A stretch of DNA of 64,000 nt from Methanobrevibacter olleyae (lineage in GTDB: Archaea > Methanobacteriota > Methanobacteria > Methanobacteriales > Methanobacteriaceae): NCBI RefSeq assembly GCF_900114585.1, contig NZ_FOTL01000005.1, positions 1-64,000 of the forward strand. Reading direction: 5' to 3'. Of the stretch, positions 21,945 through 30,285 are shown piece by piece. The notes beneath the pieces are model-generated. The model was not told the DNA's origin. It searched no databases and was given only the letters and a program-made list of their open reading frames with translations. Numbering within the stretch: the first letter of the stretch is position 1; each line of letters starts with the position of its first letter. The position numbers were made by a program, and so were the translations under genes.

Positions 21945-21953
21945 TTTATATAC
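21945..21953 (-). promoter_or_regulatory. TATA box candidate for the TM2-like gene
   Basis: On the minus strand AAAAGG then TATATAAAT about 85 bases before the ATG. Confidence 0.5.
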
Positions 21954-22093
21954 CTTTTCCTTTTTAAAAGAATATATTAGCATATTTTATAAAAATATCT
22001 TAAAATTTAACTTATTAAGCTAAATAATTAATTATAAAAATAATTAAAATAATAATATTAATTATAATCAGATGAATTTAATATTTATAAATT

Positions 22094-22213
22094 TTAATTT
22101 CTAATAAATTGAATTAAATTATGAAGATTAATTTTTATTCATTACTTAAAAAATTAATTTCTAATAAATTGAATTAAATTATGAAGATTAATTTTTATTC
22201 ATTATTTAAAAGA
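22094..22213 (+). repeat. 60-bp tandem duplication upstream of asnB
   Basis: A unit beginning TTAATTTCTAATAAATTGAA at about 22094 recurs at about 22154 with almost no change; it ends just before asnB, so the leader has been duplicated. Confidence 0.85.
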
Positions 22214-22232
22214 ATTAATGATTGGTGTAGAT

Positions 22233-23969
22233 ATGTGTGGAATTGTAGGATTAGAAGGTAATTTTGATAATGAATTGCTATGGGATGTCTTAAAATCAAT
22301 AAAACACAGGGGAGAAGACAGCTCTAATTTGTTTATTGATGAAGAAAATAGGATAGGATTAGGTCATAATTTATTATCTATCTTTAATCTAATTAATGAA
22401 AATGATGAAACATTTAACAATCTAGATGATGAAAGATTTAACAATTTAGATAAAAAAACATTTAACAATTTAGATGAAAGTATCCAACCAATTATATTAA
22501 ATAATCTTGTTTTAGTCTTAAATGGGGAGATATATAATTTTAATAATCTTGAAGGCTTTTTAAAAGAAAATTATGATGAAAATAATGAAAATTTTTTAAA
22601 AGAAACGCATGAAAATAAATATATTAAATCAAAAAGTGATAGCCAATTATTAGCTAATTTGATTTATTATCATTACAATTTATATAGGGAAGTATATGAT
22701 GGAGAAAATAATTCTTCTAGTGGTGAAATTTTATTAGAGGCTGTTAAATCTACTATTAAATTATTAGATGGAGATTATTCATTTGCAGTTTATGATAAAA
22801 AGTATAAGAATCTAGCAATTTCTAGAGATCCAATAGGAGTGAAACCATTGTTCTATGGAATAGATAAAGAAAAAGATTTAAAAGCTTTTGCATCAGAGAA
22901 AAAGGCTCTTTGGAAAGCTGGTATTGATGATGAAAACATCAAAGATTTAAATCCAGGATCTATACTATACAACTGGGAAACAGTTAATTTAGAGGATAAT
23001 TTAATAAATAATATAATAAGTACTGATTTTGATGAAATAAAAAATAGTTTTAAAGAATATAAAGATTATTTAGATACAAAAAACTCATATGGAGTTTATA
23101 AAGAATTATTAAGGGATGGTTTATATGCTGCTGTTGAAAAACGTGTTGAAAATATTGTTAATCTTGGATTAATATTTTCTGGTGGTGTAGACAGTACTAT
23201 TTTAGCAGTTTTACTTAAAGAAATAGCTGAAAATAGAAATAAAAAATCAGTTAAAAATGATAATACTAGTGATTATATTAAACCACTAAATCTTAAACTA
23301 TACTCTGTAGGTTTAGAAAACTCACAAGATATTAAATTTAGCAGAGAAATAGCTAAAGAACTAGAACTTCCTTTAAAAACAATTATCATTGATGAATATA
23401 TCATAAAAGAGTCTCTAAAACCTGTTCTAAATGCTATTGAAGATGATAATGTGATGAAATTAGGAGTTGGAATGACAATTTATCTAGCAACGAAATCTAT
23501 GAAAGAAGATGGAATTAAGGTAGCTTTATCTGGTCAGGGAGCAGATGAACTATTTGGAGGATATAATCGTTATTTAAAACATTTTGATAAAGATTCATTA
23601 TTTGATGCTTATTTTGACTTAGATAAAGAAATATATCATGACATTGCAAATATATATCATGTAAATCTTGAAAGGGATGATGCAGTATCTATGGCAAATG
23701 GAGTAGAACTTAGAGTACCATTTTTAGATAAAGATATAATCAATCTAGCATTAGACATTCCTGGAAAATATAAAATAAAAAAGGATAAAGATCTTTTAAG
23801 AAAAGATATTTTAAGAGATTTAGCTAAATCTATTGGAGTACCTTATTATATAGCAGATAGACCTAAAAAGGCAGCTCAATATGGTACTGGCATTAATAAA
23901 ATACTTAAAAAGAAAGTTTTAAAATCATTTGATATGGAAGAATATATTGAATCATTAAAGAAACAATAG
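22233..23969 (+). CDS. asnB: Asparagine synthetase, glutamine-hydrolysing
   Basis: 578 residues. The start must be ATG 22233, because the mature N-terminus is MCGIVG with Cys2 as the glutaminase nucleophile; ATG at 22218 would bury it. Glutaminase domain: KSIKHRGEDSS, LVLNGEIYNF, SFAVYDKK, AISRDPIGVKPLFYG. Synthetase domain: LIFSGGVDSTI (pyrophosphate loop) and ALSGQGADELFGGYNRY. It transfers glutamine ammonia to aspartate via an AMP intermediate. An insert near residues 60-90 has FNNL repeated (DETFNNLDDERFNNLDKKTF), apparently a local codon-repeat expansion. Downstream genes suggest amino-acid metabolism context. Confidence 0.93.
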   Translation: MCGIVGLEGNFDNELLWDVLKSIKHRGEDSSNLFIDEENRIGLGHNLLSIFNLINENDETFNNLDDERFNNLDKKTFNNLDESIQPIILNNLVLVLNGEIYNFNNLEGFLKENYDENNENFLKETHENKYIKSKSDSQLLANLIYYHYNLYREVYDGENNSSSGEILLEAVKSTIKLLDGDYSFAVYDKKYKNLAISRDPIGVKPLFYGIDKEKDLKAFASEKKALWKAGIDDENIKDLNPGSILYNWETVNLEDNLINNIISTDFDEIKNSFKEYKDYLDTKNSYGVYKELLRDGLYAAVEKRVENIVNLGLIFSGGVDSTILAVLLKEIAENRNKKSVKNDNTSDYIKPLNLKLYSVGLENSQDIKFSREIAKELELPLKTIIIDEYIIKESLKPVLNAIEDDNVMKLGVGMTIYLATKSMKEDGIKVALSGQGADELFGGYNRYLKHFDKDSLFDAYFDLDKEIYHDIANIYHVNLERDDAVSMANGVELRVPFLDKDIINLALDIPGKYKIKKDKDLLRKDILRDLAKSIGVPYYIADRPKKAAQYGTGINKILKKKVLKSFDMEEYIESLKKQ

Positions 23970-23970
23970 A

Positions 23971-24085
23971 TATTAAATATAATTTTTATATATTTATTGC
24001 GACAGTTGATATTAAATATAGTTTTTATATATTTATTGCGACAATAGGTATTAAATATAATTTTCATATACTTATTCTAATAAAT
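23971..24085 (+). repeat. 39-bp tandem repeat, three copies, next to the asnB stop
   Basis: TATTAAATATAATTTTTATA-type units start at 23971, 24010 and 24049; TTTATTGCGACA separates the first two. The unit abuts the asnB TAG. Confidence 0.85.
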
Positions 24086-24247
24086 TTCTTAGTTTTTTAA
24101 ATAATATCTCTTAATTTATAAAAGTATATTAATATTAATAAACAAATATTATTTTAATATGAACTTAATTTATGTTCTAAATTATTATAAAATAAGCATT
24201 TATAATTAAAATAATCTATTTAAAATAAAATTTTAAGGAGAATTATT

Positions 24248-24463
24248 ATGGCAATTGAAAAAGATGCAGAAAAAATCTTAGAAGAATTTTCAAAAACCCT
24301 AGATAAAGTTCCAGAATTAGAAGGAACTTACTATATTACTGATAATCTTAACTTAAATCGTGAAGATGAATCTGAAGAGCATGACTCTTCAAAAATCGTA
24401 AGAAATGCTAGAACTGATAAAGAAGGTAATATAATTGTGAAAAAAGCAGAATGGACTGGTTAA
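24248..24463 (+). CDS. GatC-like amidotransferase subunit C protein
   Basis: 71 residues, acidic. The N-terminal AEKILEEFSKTLDKVPELEGTYYITDNLNLNREDE resembles the archaeal GatC-type small proteins annotated as Glu/Asp-tRNA amidotransferase subunit C, and the tail IVRNARTDKEGNIIVKKAEW is typical of the methanobacterial version. GatC stabilises GatA-GatB, which amidates mischarged Asp-tRNA(Asn) or Glu-tRNA(Gln). gatA and gatB are not nearby, but asnB, whose product is also an amidating enzyme, is immediately upstream. AAGGAG precedes ATG. Family call from recollection of small-protein patterns, so moderate certainty. Confidence 0.62.
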   Translation: MAIEKDAEKILEEFSKTLDKVPELEGTYYITDNLNLNREDESEEHDSSKIVRNARTDKEGNIIVKKAEWTG

Positions 24464-24546
24464 ATGCCAAAATGGTTCATTTGATTAAGAAACAATTATA
24501 TTATGCTTTTTTTAATTATTGTAAATAACTAAAATGGGGAAATATT

Positions 24547-25032
24547 ATGAGAATGAATTTAATTCTTGAAATATTAGATGTTCCTGGACAATTAGTTGCT
24601 GTTTTAAATCCTATAGGTGAGCTTGGAGCTAATCTAGTAACAATTGTTCATAAAAGGGAAATTAAAGCTGAAGAAGGTAAAGTTGCTGTTCAAATAGCTA
24701 TTGAAGGAGAAAGAGAAAACCTAAAAGCAGTTATTGATAAATTTAAAGAAATGGGCGTATCTCTTGTTGAAGTAGATGATACTGTAAAAAAAGAAAAATT
24801 AAGTACTATTCTCTATGGACATATCATAGACACTGACTTAAGGGATACCGTAGATAAAATCAATGCTATAGATGGTCTTTGTGTTAGTGATTTACAATTA
24901 AAATTAGATGGCGAACTTAAATCTACTGCTTTACTTACAATTGAACTTGATTTAGGCAAAAGAGAAATAGCTTATAATAAGGTTATGGAGATAGCTGAGG
25001 AGAAGGACTTCGTAGTTATTGATGAGGTTTAG
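24547..25032 (+). CDS. ACT-domain protein, likely regulator of homoserine dehydrogenase
   Basis: 161 residues. The N-terminal half is an ACT domain: [22 protein letters not shown], then [10 protein letters not shown] and [20 protein letters not shown]. The C-terminal half looks like a second ACT-like fold. ACT domains bind amino acids. The gene lies directly before homoserine dehydrogenase, whose ribosome-binding site overlaps its last codons, so the pair is co-translated. Archaeal homoserine dehydrogenases often lack their own ACT domain, so feedback sensing through this separate protein is a reasonable inference. Confidence 0.85.
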   Translation: MRMNLILEILDVPGQLVAVLNPIGELGANLVTIVHKREIKAEEGKVAVQIAIEGERENLKAVIDKFKEMGVSLVEVDDTVKKEKLSTILYGHIIDTDLRDTVDKINAIDGLCVSDLQLKLDGELKSTALLTIELDLGKREIAYNKVMEIAEEKDFVVIDEV

Positions 25033-25042
25033 GAGGAATTTT

Positions 25043-26059
25043 ATGGATGACTGTAGACTTATATTACTAGGTTTTGGAGCTGTAGGTAAAGGTGTTGCTC
25101 GTGGAATATCTTTAAAAAAAGAAATGATTAATGAGAAATATGGAATTAACTTAAAAATCGTTGCAGCTGCAGATTCATCTACATCTGCAATTTGTCAAGA
25201 TGGTTTAGATGAAGAATTACTCCTTAAAACTAAAGAAGAAAGTGGCAAATTGCTTAGCTATCCAGAATATGGTAGTGATATATCTGGTATTGATGTTTTA
25301 GATGCTGTTGATTATGATGTTTTAATAGAAGCAAGTCCAACCAATATTGAAGATGCAGAACCTGCAAAATCTTTCACTTTAAAAGCATTTGCTGATGGTA
25401 AAGATGTAGTAACCTCTAATAAGGGGCATTTAGCTTTATTCTATAAAGAATTAATAGAAGCTAAAGAAAAAGCAGGTGTGGACTTTAAGTTTGAGGCATC
25501 TGTTGGTGGAGCTATGCCTATCATTAATCTATGTCAAGAAACCCTTGCAAGTTGTGGAATTAGCTCAATAAAAGGTATTTTAAATGGAACTACTAACTAT
25601 ATTTTATCAAGAATGACTACAGAGGGTATGAGCTATGAAAATACTTTAGCAGAAGCTCAACAATTAGGTATTGCTGAAACTAATCCTACACAGGATGTAG
25701 AAGGTATTGATGCAGCTTGTAAAGTGGTTATTTTAGCTAACTCTGTTTTGGGAATCGATGCAACTTATGATGATGTAGAGGTTAGAGGTATATCTGATGT
25801 TTCTCTTGATGCGATTAATTTAGCTAAAGAAGAAGGTTATTTTGTTAAATTAATTGGAGAGGTATCAGAAAAGCAACTAAAAGTATCTCCAAGGCTTGTT
25901 AAGAAAAACAGTCCATTTGCAATCGATGGAACTTTAAACTTAGCAAATGTAACTACAGATTTAGCAGATGATATTACTGTAATGGGTAAAGGTGCAGGTT
26001 CTTTAGAAACTGCTTCTGCAATGCTTACAGACTTAATTAATATTATTAAGGACAAATAA
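25043..26059 (+). CDS. hom: Homoserine dehydrogenase
   Basis: 338 residues from ATG 25043, preceded by AGGAGGAA; the earlier ATG at 25019 overlaps the previous gene and has no such site. Rossmann motif [14 protein letters not shown] at residues about 8-21, VTSNKGHLA near 125-133 (catalytic lysine), [14 protein letters not shown], and the [21 protein letters not shown] block. It lacks an ACT domain. It reduces aspartate semialdehyde to homoserine, precursor of threonine and, through MetY, of methionine. Operon with the upstream ACT gene. Confidence 0.95.
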   Translation: MDDCRLILLGFGAVGKGVARGISLKKEMINEKYGINLKIVAAADSSTSAICQDGLDEELLLKTKEESGKLLSYPEYGSDISGIDVLDAVDYDVLIEASPTNIEDAEPAKSFTLKAFADGKDVVTSNKGHLALFYKELIEAKEKAGVDFKFEASVGGAMPIINLCQETLASCGISSIKGILNGTTNYILSRMTTEGMSYENTLAEAQQLGIAETNPTQDVEGIDAACKVVILANSVLGIDATYDDVEVRGISDVSLDAINLAKEEGYFVKLIGEVSEKQLKVSPRLVKKNSPFAIDGTLNLANVTTDLADDITVMGKGAGSLETASAMLTDLINIIKDK

Positions 26060-26140
26060 TTTATTTGTTCTTTATTTGCTTTTTTTTTAAAAAAAATTAT
26101 TAAATTAGAATATAATATAACTTTATATTAATTTTATTAG

Positions 26141-26250
26141 ATTATTAGAGATTAAATTATTTAATAAGCTTATATTAATTTTATTAGATTATTAGAGATT
26201 AAATTATTTGATAAGTTTATTAGATTATTAGAGATTAAATTATTTAATAA
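26141..26250 (+). repeat. Tandem repeat before apgM, three copies
   Basis: ATTATTAGAGATTAAATTAT occurs at 26141, 26188 and 26224 (spacings 47 and 36). It fills most of the gap between hom and apgM. Confidence 0.8.
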
Positions 26251-26284
26251 CATTATTAGAAATAAAATAAATAGGAGTTTTATA

Positions 26285-27493
26285 ATGAAATATGTTATTG
26301 TTATTGAAGATGGTGCTAGTGATTATCCAATTGAAGAAATAGATGGAAAAACTCCACTTAAAATAGCAAATAAACCGGTTTTAGATAGAATAGCTCGTGA
26401 AGGAAAGACTGGATTAATTCAAAATGTACCAGAAAATTTACCTCCTGGATCTGATGTAGCTAATATGAGTATATTTGGCTACAACCCAATGGATTATTAT
26501 ACTGGTCGTGGCCCACTTGAAGCTGCAAGTATGGGTGTAGAAACAAAGCAAGGAGATGTGGTATTCCGTTGTAATACCATCACTGAAAAAAATGGTTTAA
26601 TGGCAAGTTCCAATGCAGACCATATTTCATCTGAAGAGTCTGCAGAGCTTATGGAATATCTTAATCAGTATTTTAATGAAAAGTATCCGGATTTTAAAGG
26701 AAAATTCTATCCCGGTATAAGTTATAGGCATTTATTTGTATATAATGATAAAGAAAATGCAGAAAAGTTAGCAAAGTTAGATATGGTTCCTCCACATGAT
26801 TTCGTTGGAGAGGCAATAGCTGACAAGCTTGAATTTGACTCTTTTGCAGATGAAGTTAAATTTACAATGTTGGAATCAAAAAAAGCTTTAACTAATCATC
26901 CAGTAAATCAAAAAAGAATAGATGAAGGTAGGGAACCTTGCAATATGGTTTGGCTATGGGGTCAAGGAACTATGCCTAATATGCCTAAAATGGAAGATGT
27001 TTATGGTTTAAAAGGTGCTGTAATTACTGGTGTAGACTTAATTAAAGGTTTAGGTATATGTTCTGGATGTACTAATTTAGATGTTCCAGGTGCAACTGCT
27101 TTCTTTGATACTGATTATAAAGCAAAGGGTGAATATGCAGTAAATGCACTTAAAGATAATGATATTGTATTTGTACATATAGAAGCACCAGATGAAGCAG
27201 GGCATGCTAAAAACCTTAAAGAAAAAGTTAAGGCTATTGAAAATATTGATAAATATATTTTAGCTCCTTTGATGGAAGCTCTTCCAGAATATGGTAACTT
27301 TAAAATAGCTGTTTTACCTGATCATCCAACTCCAATTGATTTTGGTACACATACTAGAGATATGGTACCTATTGCTATATATTCATCAAATGATGAAGCA
27401 GATGATGTTTCAGTTTATGATGAAGATAGTGTTAAAGATGGTGCACTAGGTGAATTGACCGGTTATAATTTACTTAAATTATTATTAGAATAA
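26285..27493 (+). CDS. apgM: Archaeal 2,3-bisphosphoglycerate-independent phosphoglycerate mutase
   Basis: 402 residues, standard for aPGAM (alkaline-phosphatase superfamily). It opens with MKYVIVIEDGASDYPIEE (metal-binding aspartate), has SDVANMSIFGYNP (catalytic serine loop), YTGRGPLEAASMG, LWGQGTMPNMPKM, and the late metal motifs HIEAPDEAGHA and VLPDHPTP then GTHTRDMVPI. It interconverts 3- and 2-phosphoglycerate for gluconeogenesis and glycolysis. GGAG lies upstream of ATG. The order asnB, GatC-like, ACT, hom, apgM resembles a cluster I recall from Methanothermobacter. Confidence 0.94.
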   Translation: MKYVIVIEDGASDYPIEEIDGKTPLKIANKPVLDRIAREGKTGLIQNVPENLPPGSDVANMSIFGYNPMDYYTGRGPLEAASMGVETKQGDVVFRCNTITEKNGLMASSNADHISSEESAELMEYLNQYFNEKYPDFKGKFYPGISYRHLFVYNDKENAEKLAKLDMVPPHDFVGEAIADKLEFDSFADEVKFTMLESKKALTNHPVNQKRIDEGREPCNMVWLWGQGTMPNMPKMEDVYGLKGAVITGVDLIKGLGICSGCTNLDVPGATAFFDTDYKAKGEYAVNALKDNDIVFVHIEAPDEAGHAKNLKEKVKAIENIDKYILAPLMEALPEYGNFKIAVLPDHPTPIDFGTHTRDMVPIAIYSSNDEADDVSVYDEDSVKDGALGELTGYNLLKLLLE

Positions 27494-27767
27494 TTTTTTG
27501 TTCTAATTCAAATTTAAGTTATTTATCTATTTTTTTAATATTTTATTTATTTTTATTCTCTTTTTAATTATTTTAATATTTTTATTCAATTTCTATCTAA
27601 TAATATTTATAATAAATTAATACTATTTATAATAATTAATAATAGTTATATTAATAATATTTATATAAAACGAATATAATAATAGTTTTATAATTAAGAA
27701 AAATTTAATAATCTCAATAATATTAGACTGGGTAAATTTTAAAAAATGATATATCAAGGGCTAAAAC

Positions 27768-28961
27768 ATGACTAGTACTGAAATAAATTTAGAAAAAGCA
27801 AGAAATTACAATAAAGTTAAAAAATACGATAAATCTCTAGAAATATATGAATCTTTATTAGAATCTGGTGAAAAATTATCTAAAAATGATATTGATAGAT
27901 ATGGATGGAACTTATATTTTGCAAAAATTAAAGAAACTAGTATGATTAATGAATTAGAGGAATCTGCTAAAAAATTAATTGGTATAGTTAAACAAAAAGA
28001 TTCATCTAAAGTTAATAAGCCATGTCCATACACATTGTCTGTTATAAAATTAATGAAAATTTATAGTGAAAATGAGGAATACTTAGATGTATTACGTTGG
28101 GCATCTAAACTAAAAGCTGAATTACTATCTAATCATCAATTTAAGCCAAATGAAGATATAACTTTAAATTCTATTAAGGAAAATTATTACCTTCAAACTA
28201 CTAAAGCATTATTATCAATATATAAATATGGCCAAACTATTCGATATTGTCAGGAGGCATTAGATAATATTCCTAATTTTAACAATAATAATGATACATG
28301 GTTTAAACTAAGGATGGCTAAATCTTATAAAGAACTAGGAGAATATGATAAATCCATAGAACTTTTAGATGACATTTTAAAATATAAAAAGGATTGGTAT
28401 TTATCAAGAGATATGGCTGAGAATTACTTCTTTAAAGAGGAATATGATGATTCTTTAAAATGGGCTGCTAAAGCTACCTTATCTCATGATGGTGAGATTG
28501 AAAACAAAATTAATCTATTTTCTCTCATTGCTGATATTTTAGAAATTAAAGGCTTTGAAGATGAAGCTATAATGAACAGATATATGTATTATGTTATTCG
28601 TAATGCTAAAGAGTGGAGTGTTGATGAAGAATTGCTTAGTTTATTAGATAGTTATGGTTTAGATTTAGATAATAAAGACTTTAAATCATTATTTAAAGAA
28701 TATAAAAATATGTGGATAAGCTTAAAATACTTTGGACAAGAAAGGCAATATGGCCTTATTTCTAAAGTATTTGAACATGGAAAAGCAGGATTTATAGATT
28801 CAAATGGAAAATCTTACTATTTCAATACTTTTGAATTTATGGATGATAAAGATTATATTTATGAAGGAACTGAAGTTTCATTCTATTTGGAAGATGCTTA
28901 TAATAAGAAAAAAGATGAAATGGTTAAAAATGCAGTAAATATATACTGTGAAGTGATTTAA
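27768..28961 (+). CDS. TPR protein with a C-terminal cold-shock-like domain
   Basis: 397 residues. Residues about 5-270 are helical repeats with TPR spacing (ARNYNKVKKYDKSLEIYESL, MAKSYKELGEYDKSIELLDD, MAENYFFKEEYDDSLKWAAK). The last 70 residues change character: YGLISKVFEHGKAGFIDSNG then YYFNTFEF and GTEVSFYLEDA, with KNAVNIY at the end, the pattern of a cold-shock/OB fold that binds single-stranded nucleic acid. A scaffold linked to an RNA-binding module is the best reading. No partner is suggested by neighbours. The rest of the upstream gap (27494-27767) shows no feature. Confidence 0.72.
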   Translation: MTSTEINLEKARNYNKVKKYDKSLEIYESLLESGEKLSKNDIDRYGWNLYFAKIKETSMINELEESAKKLIGIVKQKDSSKVNKPCPYTLSVIKLMKIYSENEEYLDVLRWASKLKAELLSNHQFKPNEDITLNSIKENYYLQTTKALLSIYKYGQTIRYCQEALDNIPNFNNNNDTWFKLRMAKSYKELGEYDKSIELLDDILKYKKDWYLSRDMAENYFFKEEYDDSLKWAAKATLSHDGEIENKINLFSLIADILEIKGFEDEAIMNRYMYYVIRNAKEWSVDEELLSLLDSYGLDLDNKDFKSLFKEYKNMWISLKYFGQERQYGLISKVFEHGKAGFIDSNGKSYYFNTFEFMDDKDYIYEGTEVSFYLEDAYNKKKDEMVKNAVNIYCEVI

Positions 28962-29064
28962 CTTTAGAATTTGTTAAAAATCGATTTTCTAATTATGCAA
29001 TAGAAAGATTGGAAATTGATAGGATTTAATAGATATTGCATTAAATAAATTGCTAGTAATGCTT

Positions 29065-29093
29065 AAGATTGATTAAAAAGTATAATCAATCTT
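29065..29093. terminator. Hairpin overlapping the end of the Mrr_N gene
   Basis: AAGATTGATTA (29065-29075), 7-base loop, TAATCAATCTT (29083-29093): an 11-bp perfect stem covering the last codons of the minus-strand gene and its stop, between two convergent genes. Confidence 0.45.
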
Positions 29094-29849
29094 TAATAAT
29101 TCTTCTTTTTTCTTATCAAATTCTTCTTTTCTTAAGTATCCTCTTTCAAAGAGCTCTGCATATTTCAATAGCTCATCTGCAGGTGAAAATTCATTATTTA
29201 TTATAATTTTTCTATGATGATGTTTATGCTTTTTCTTATGGCATTTTGAGTATTTGTCATATTCTTTTTCTTTTTTCTCTTTTTTACTATCTTTATTAGC
29301 TTTAATGCCAAATACATCATCAGATTCTTTAAATTCTCTAGATTGGAAATATTTTTTATTATTAGATTTTTTAATATCTTCCTTCATTTCCGCTTCTATC
29401 TCTTTTTTAACATCTTTCATCTGTTCTTGGAAGCTTTCTTTCAATGCCTTTGCAGGATCCAGCTCTTCATCATTAAAATCAACAGTTCTATCTTCTTCAT
29501 CATGAATAAATATTTTTTTATATTCTTTAAATCTAGGATATTTCATTAAATCTTCTTCTCTAATACTATCCGGGTTTTTTGATAAAAGGTTCAATCCTTC
29601 TTCACTAATATTAAAATACATAAAACGATTAGATTCAATTAATTCTGCTTTTTTTAAGTAAGTATTAGCAGTACTGGTTCTAAAAGCAATTAAAGTTTCA
29701 TTATTAGGTAATATAATCTCCTTATCTTCATCTGATAAATCCATATAATCAATTAATTCATCTGTTATTTCTTGAACTTTGTATTCCTCTTTATCTTTGA
29801 TTAACTCAAGTAAGGGTAATACCAAGTCATAGGTTTCTGGGACAGCCAT
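29073..29849 (-). CDS. Mrr_N winged-helix protein with C-terminal SHOCT domain
   Basis: 258 residues. Residues 1-108 match the N-terminal winged helix of Mrr restriction endonucleases (VPETYDLVLPLLELIKD, ...FRTSTANTYLKKAELIE, FNISEEGLNLLSKNPDSI). The catalytic PD-(D/E)xK domain expected next is absent; instead there is a charged linker with KKKHKHHHRK. The last 32 residues (SPADELLKYAELFERGYLRK...EELL) are a SHOCT helical pair, an oligomerisation module. So it is a DNA-binding rather than DNA-cutting protein, perhaps a regulator or adaptor. GGAGATGA precedes ATG. The His/Lys cluster could bind metal or nucleic acid. Confidence 0.78.
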   Translation of the reverse strand: MAVPETYDLVLPLLELIKDKEEYKVQEITDELIDYMDLSDEDKEIILPNNETLIAFRTSTANTYLKKAELIESNRFMYFNISEEGLNLLSKNPDSIREEDLMKYPRFKEYKKIFIHDEEDRTVDFNDEELDPAKALKESFQEQMKDVKKEIEAEMKEDIKKSNNKKYFQSREFKESDDVFGIKANKDSKKEKKEKEYDKYSKCHKKKHKHHHRKIIINNEFSPADELLKYAELFERGYLRKEEFDKKKEELLKIDYTF

Positions 29850-30080
29850 AGTTCATCTCCGTTTTATTTTATCATTTTATAATAGTACTTTTATTAATTT
29901 ATACTTATTTAAATTTATTCATATAAACTCTTCTAAAAATTATATGGTTTTTTTATTAAATCTTTAATCTTTAGTTTTTAAACATATAAATATTTAAATA
30001 TTAAATAACTAAAATATTAATGATGAATATTATTATAATAATTAAATGATTGAATAATTAGAACTACTAATTATTTTATA

Positions 30081-30207
30081 TTAAGTAATTAAATAATTAC
30101 AACTAATTGTTCCTTATTAAGTAATTAAATAATTACAACTAATTGTTCCTTATTAAGTAATTAAATAATTACAACTAATTGTTCCTTATTGAGTAATTAA
30201 ATAATTA
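30081..30207 (+). repeat. 36-bp satellite, three and a half copies
   Basis: Units start at 30081, 30117, 30153 and (partial) 30189; each contains TTAAGTAATTAAATAATTAC and ACTAATTGTTCC. The array lies about 80 bases before the zinc-ribbon membrane gene. The near-palindromic TAATTAAATAATTA core could be a protein-binding site. The rest of 29850-30285 is AT-rich without other features. Confidence 0.9.
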
Positions 30208-30285
30208 GCAGTTAATTATTTTTTTATTAAATATTTTTTAATTATATTCATACAATCATTTTTAACCTATTTTGGAGGTGAAAAT

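Noticed and set aside
22218-22232. Upstream ATG as the asnB start
   Set aside because: It would place five residues before the catalytic Cys2 that must follow the initiator methionine.
25019-25042. Upstream ATG as the hom start
   Set aside because: It overlaps the ACT gene and the AGGAGGAA ribosome-binding site that serves ATG 25043.
29589-29600. tRNA T-loop-like GGTTCAATCC
   Set aside because: Lies inside a protein-coding gene and no acceptor or anticodon stem can be formed around it.
30081-30207. CRISPR array
   Set aside because: The 36-bp units are directly contiguous with no unique spacers; it is a tandem satellite.
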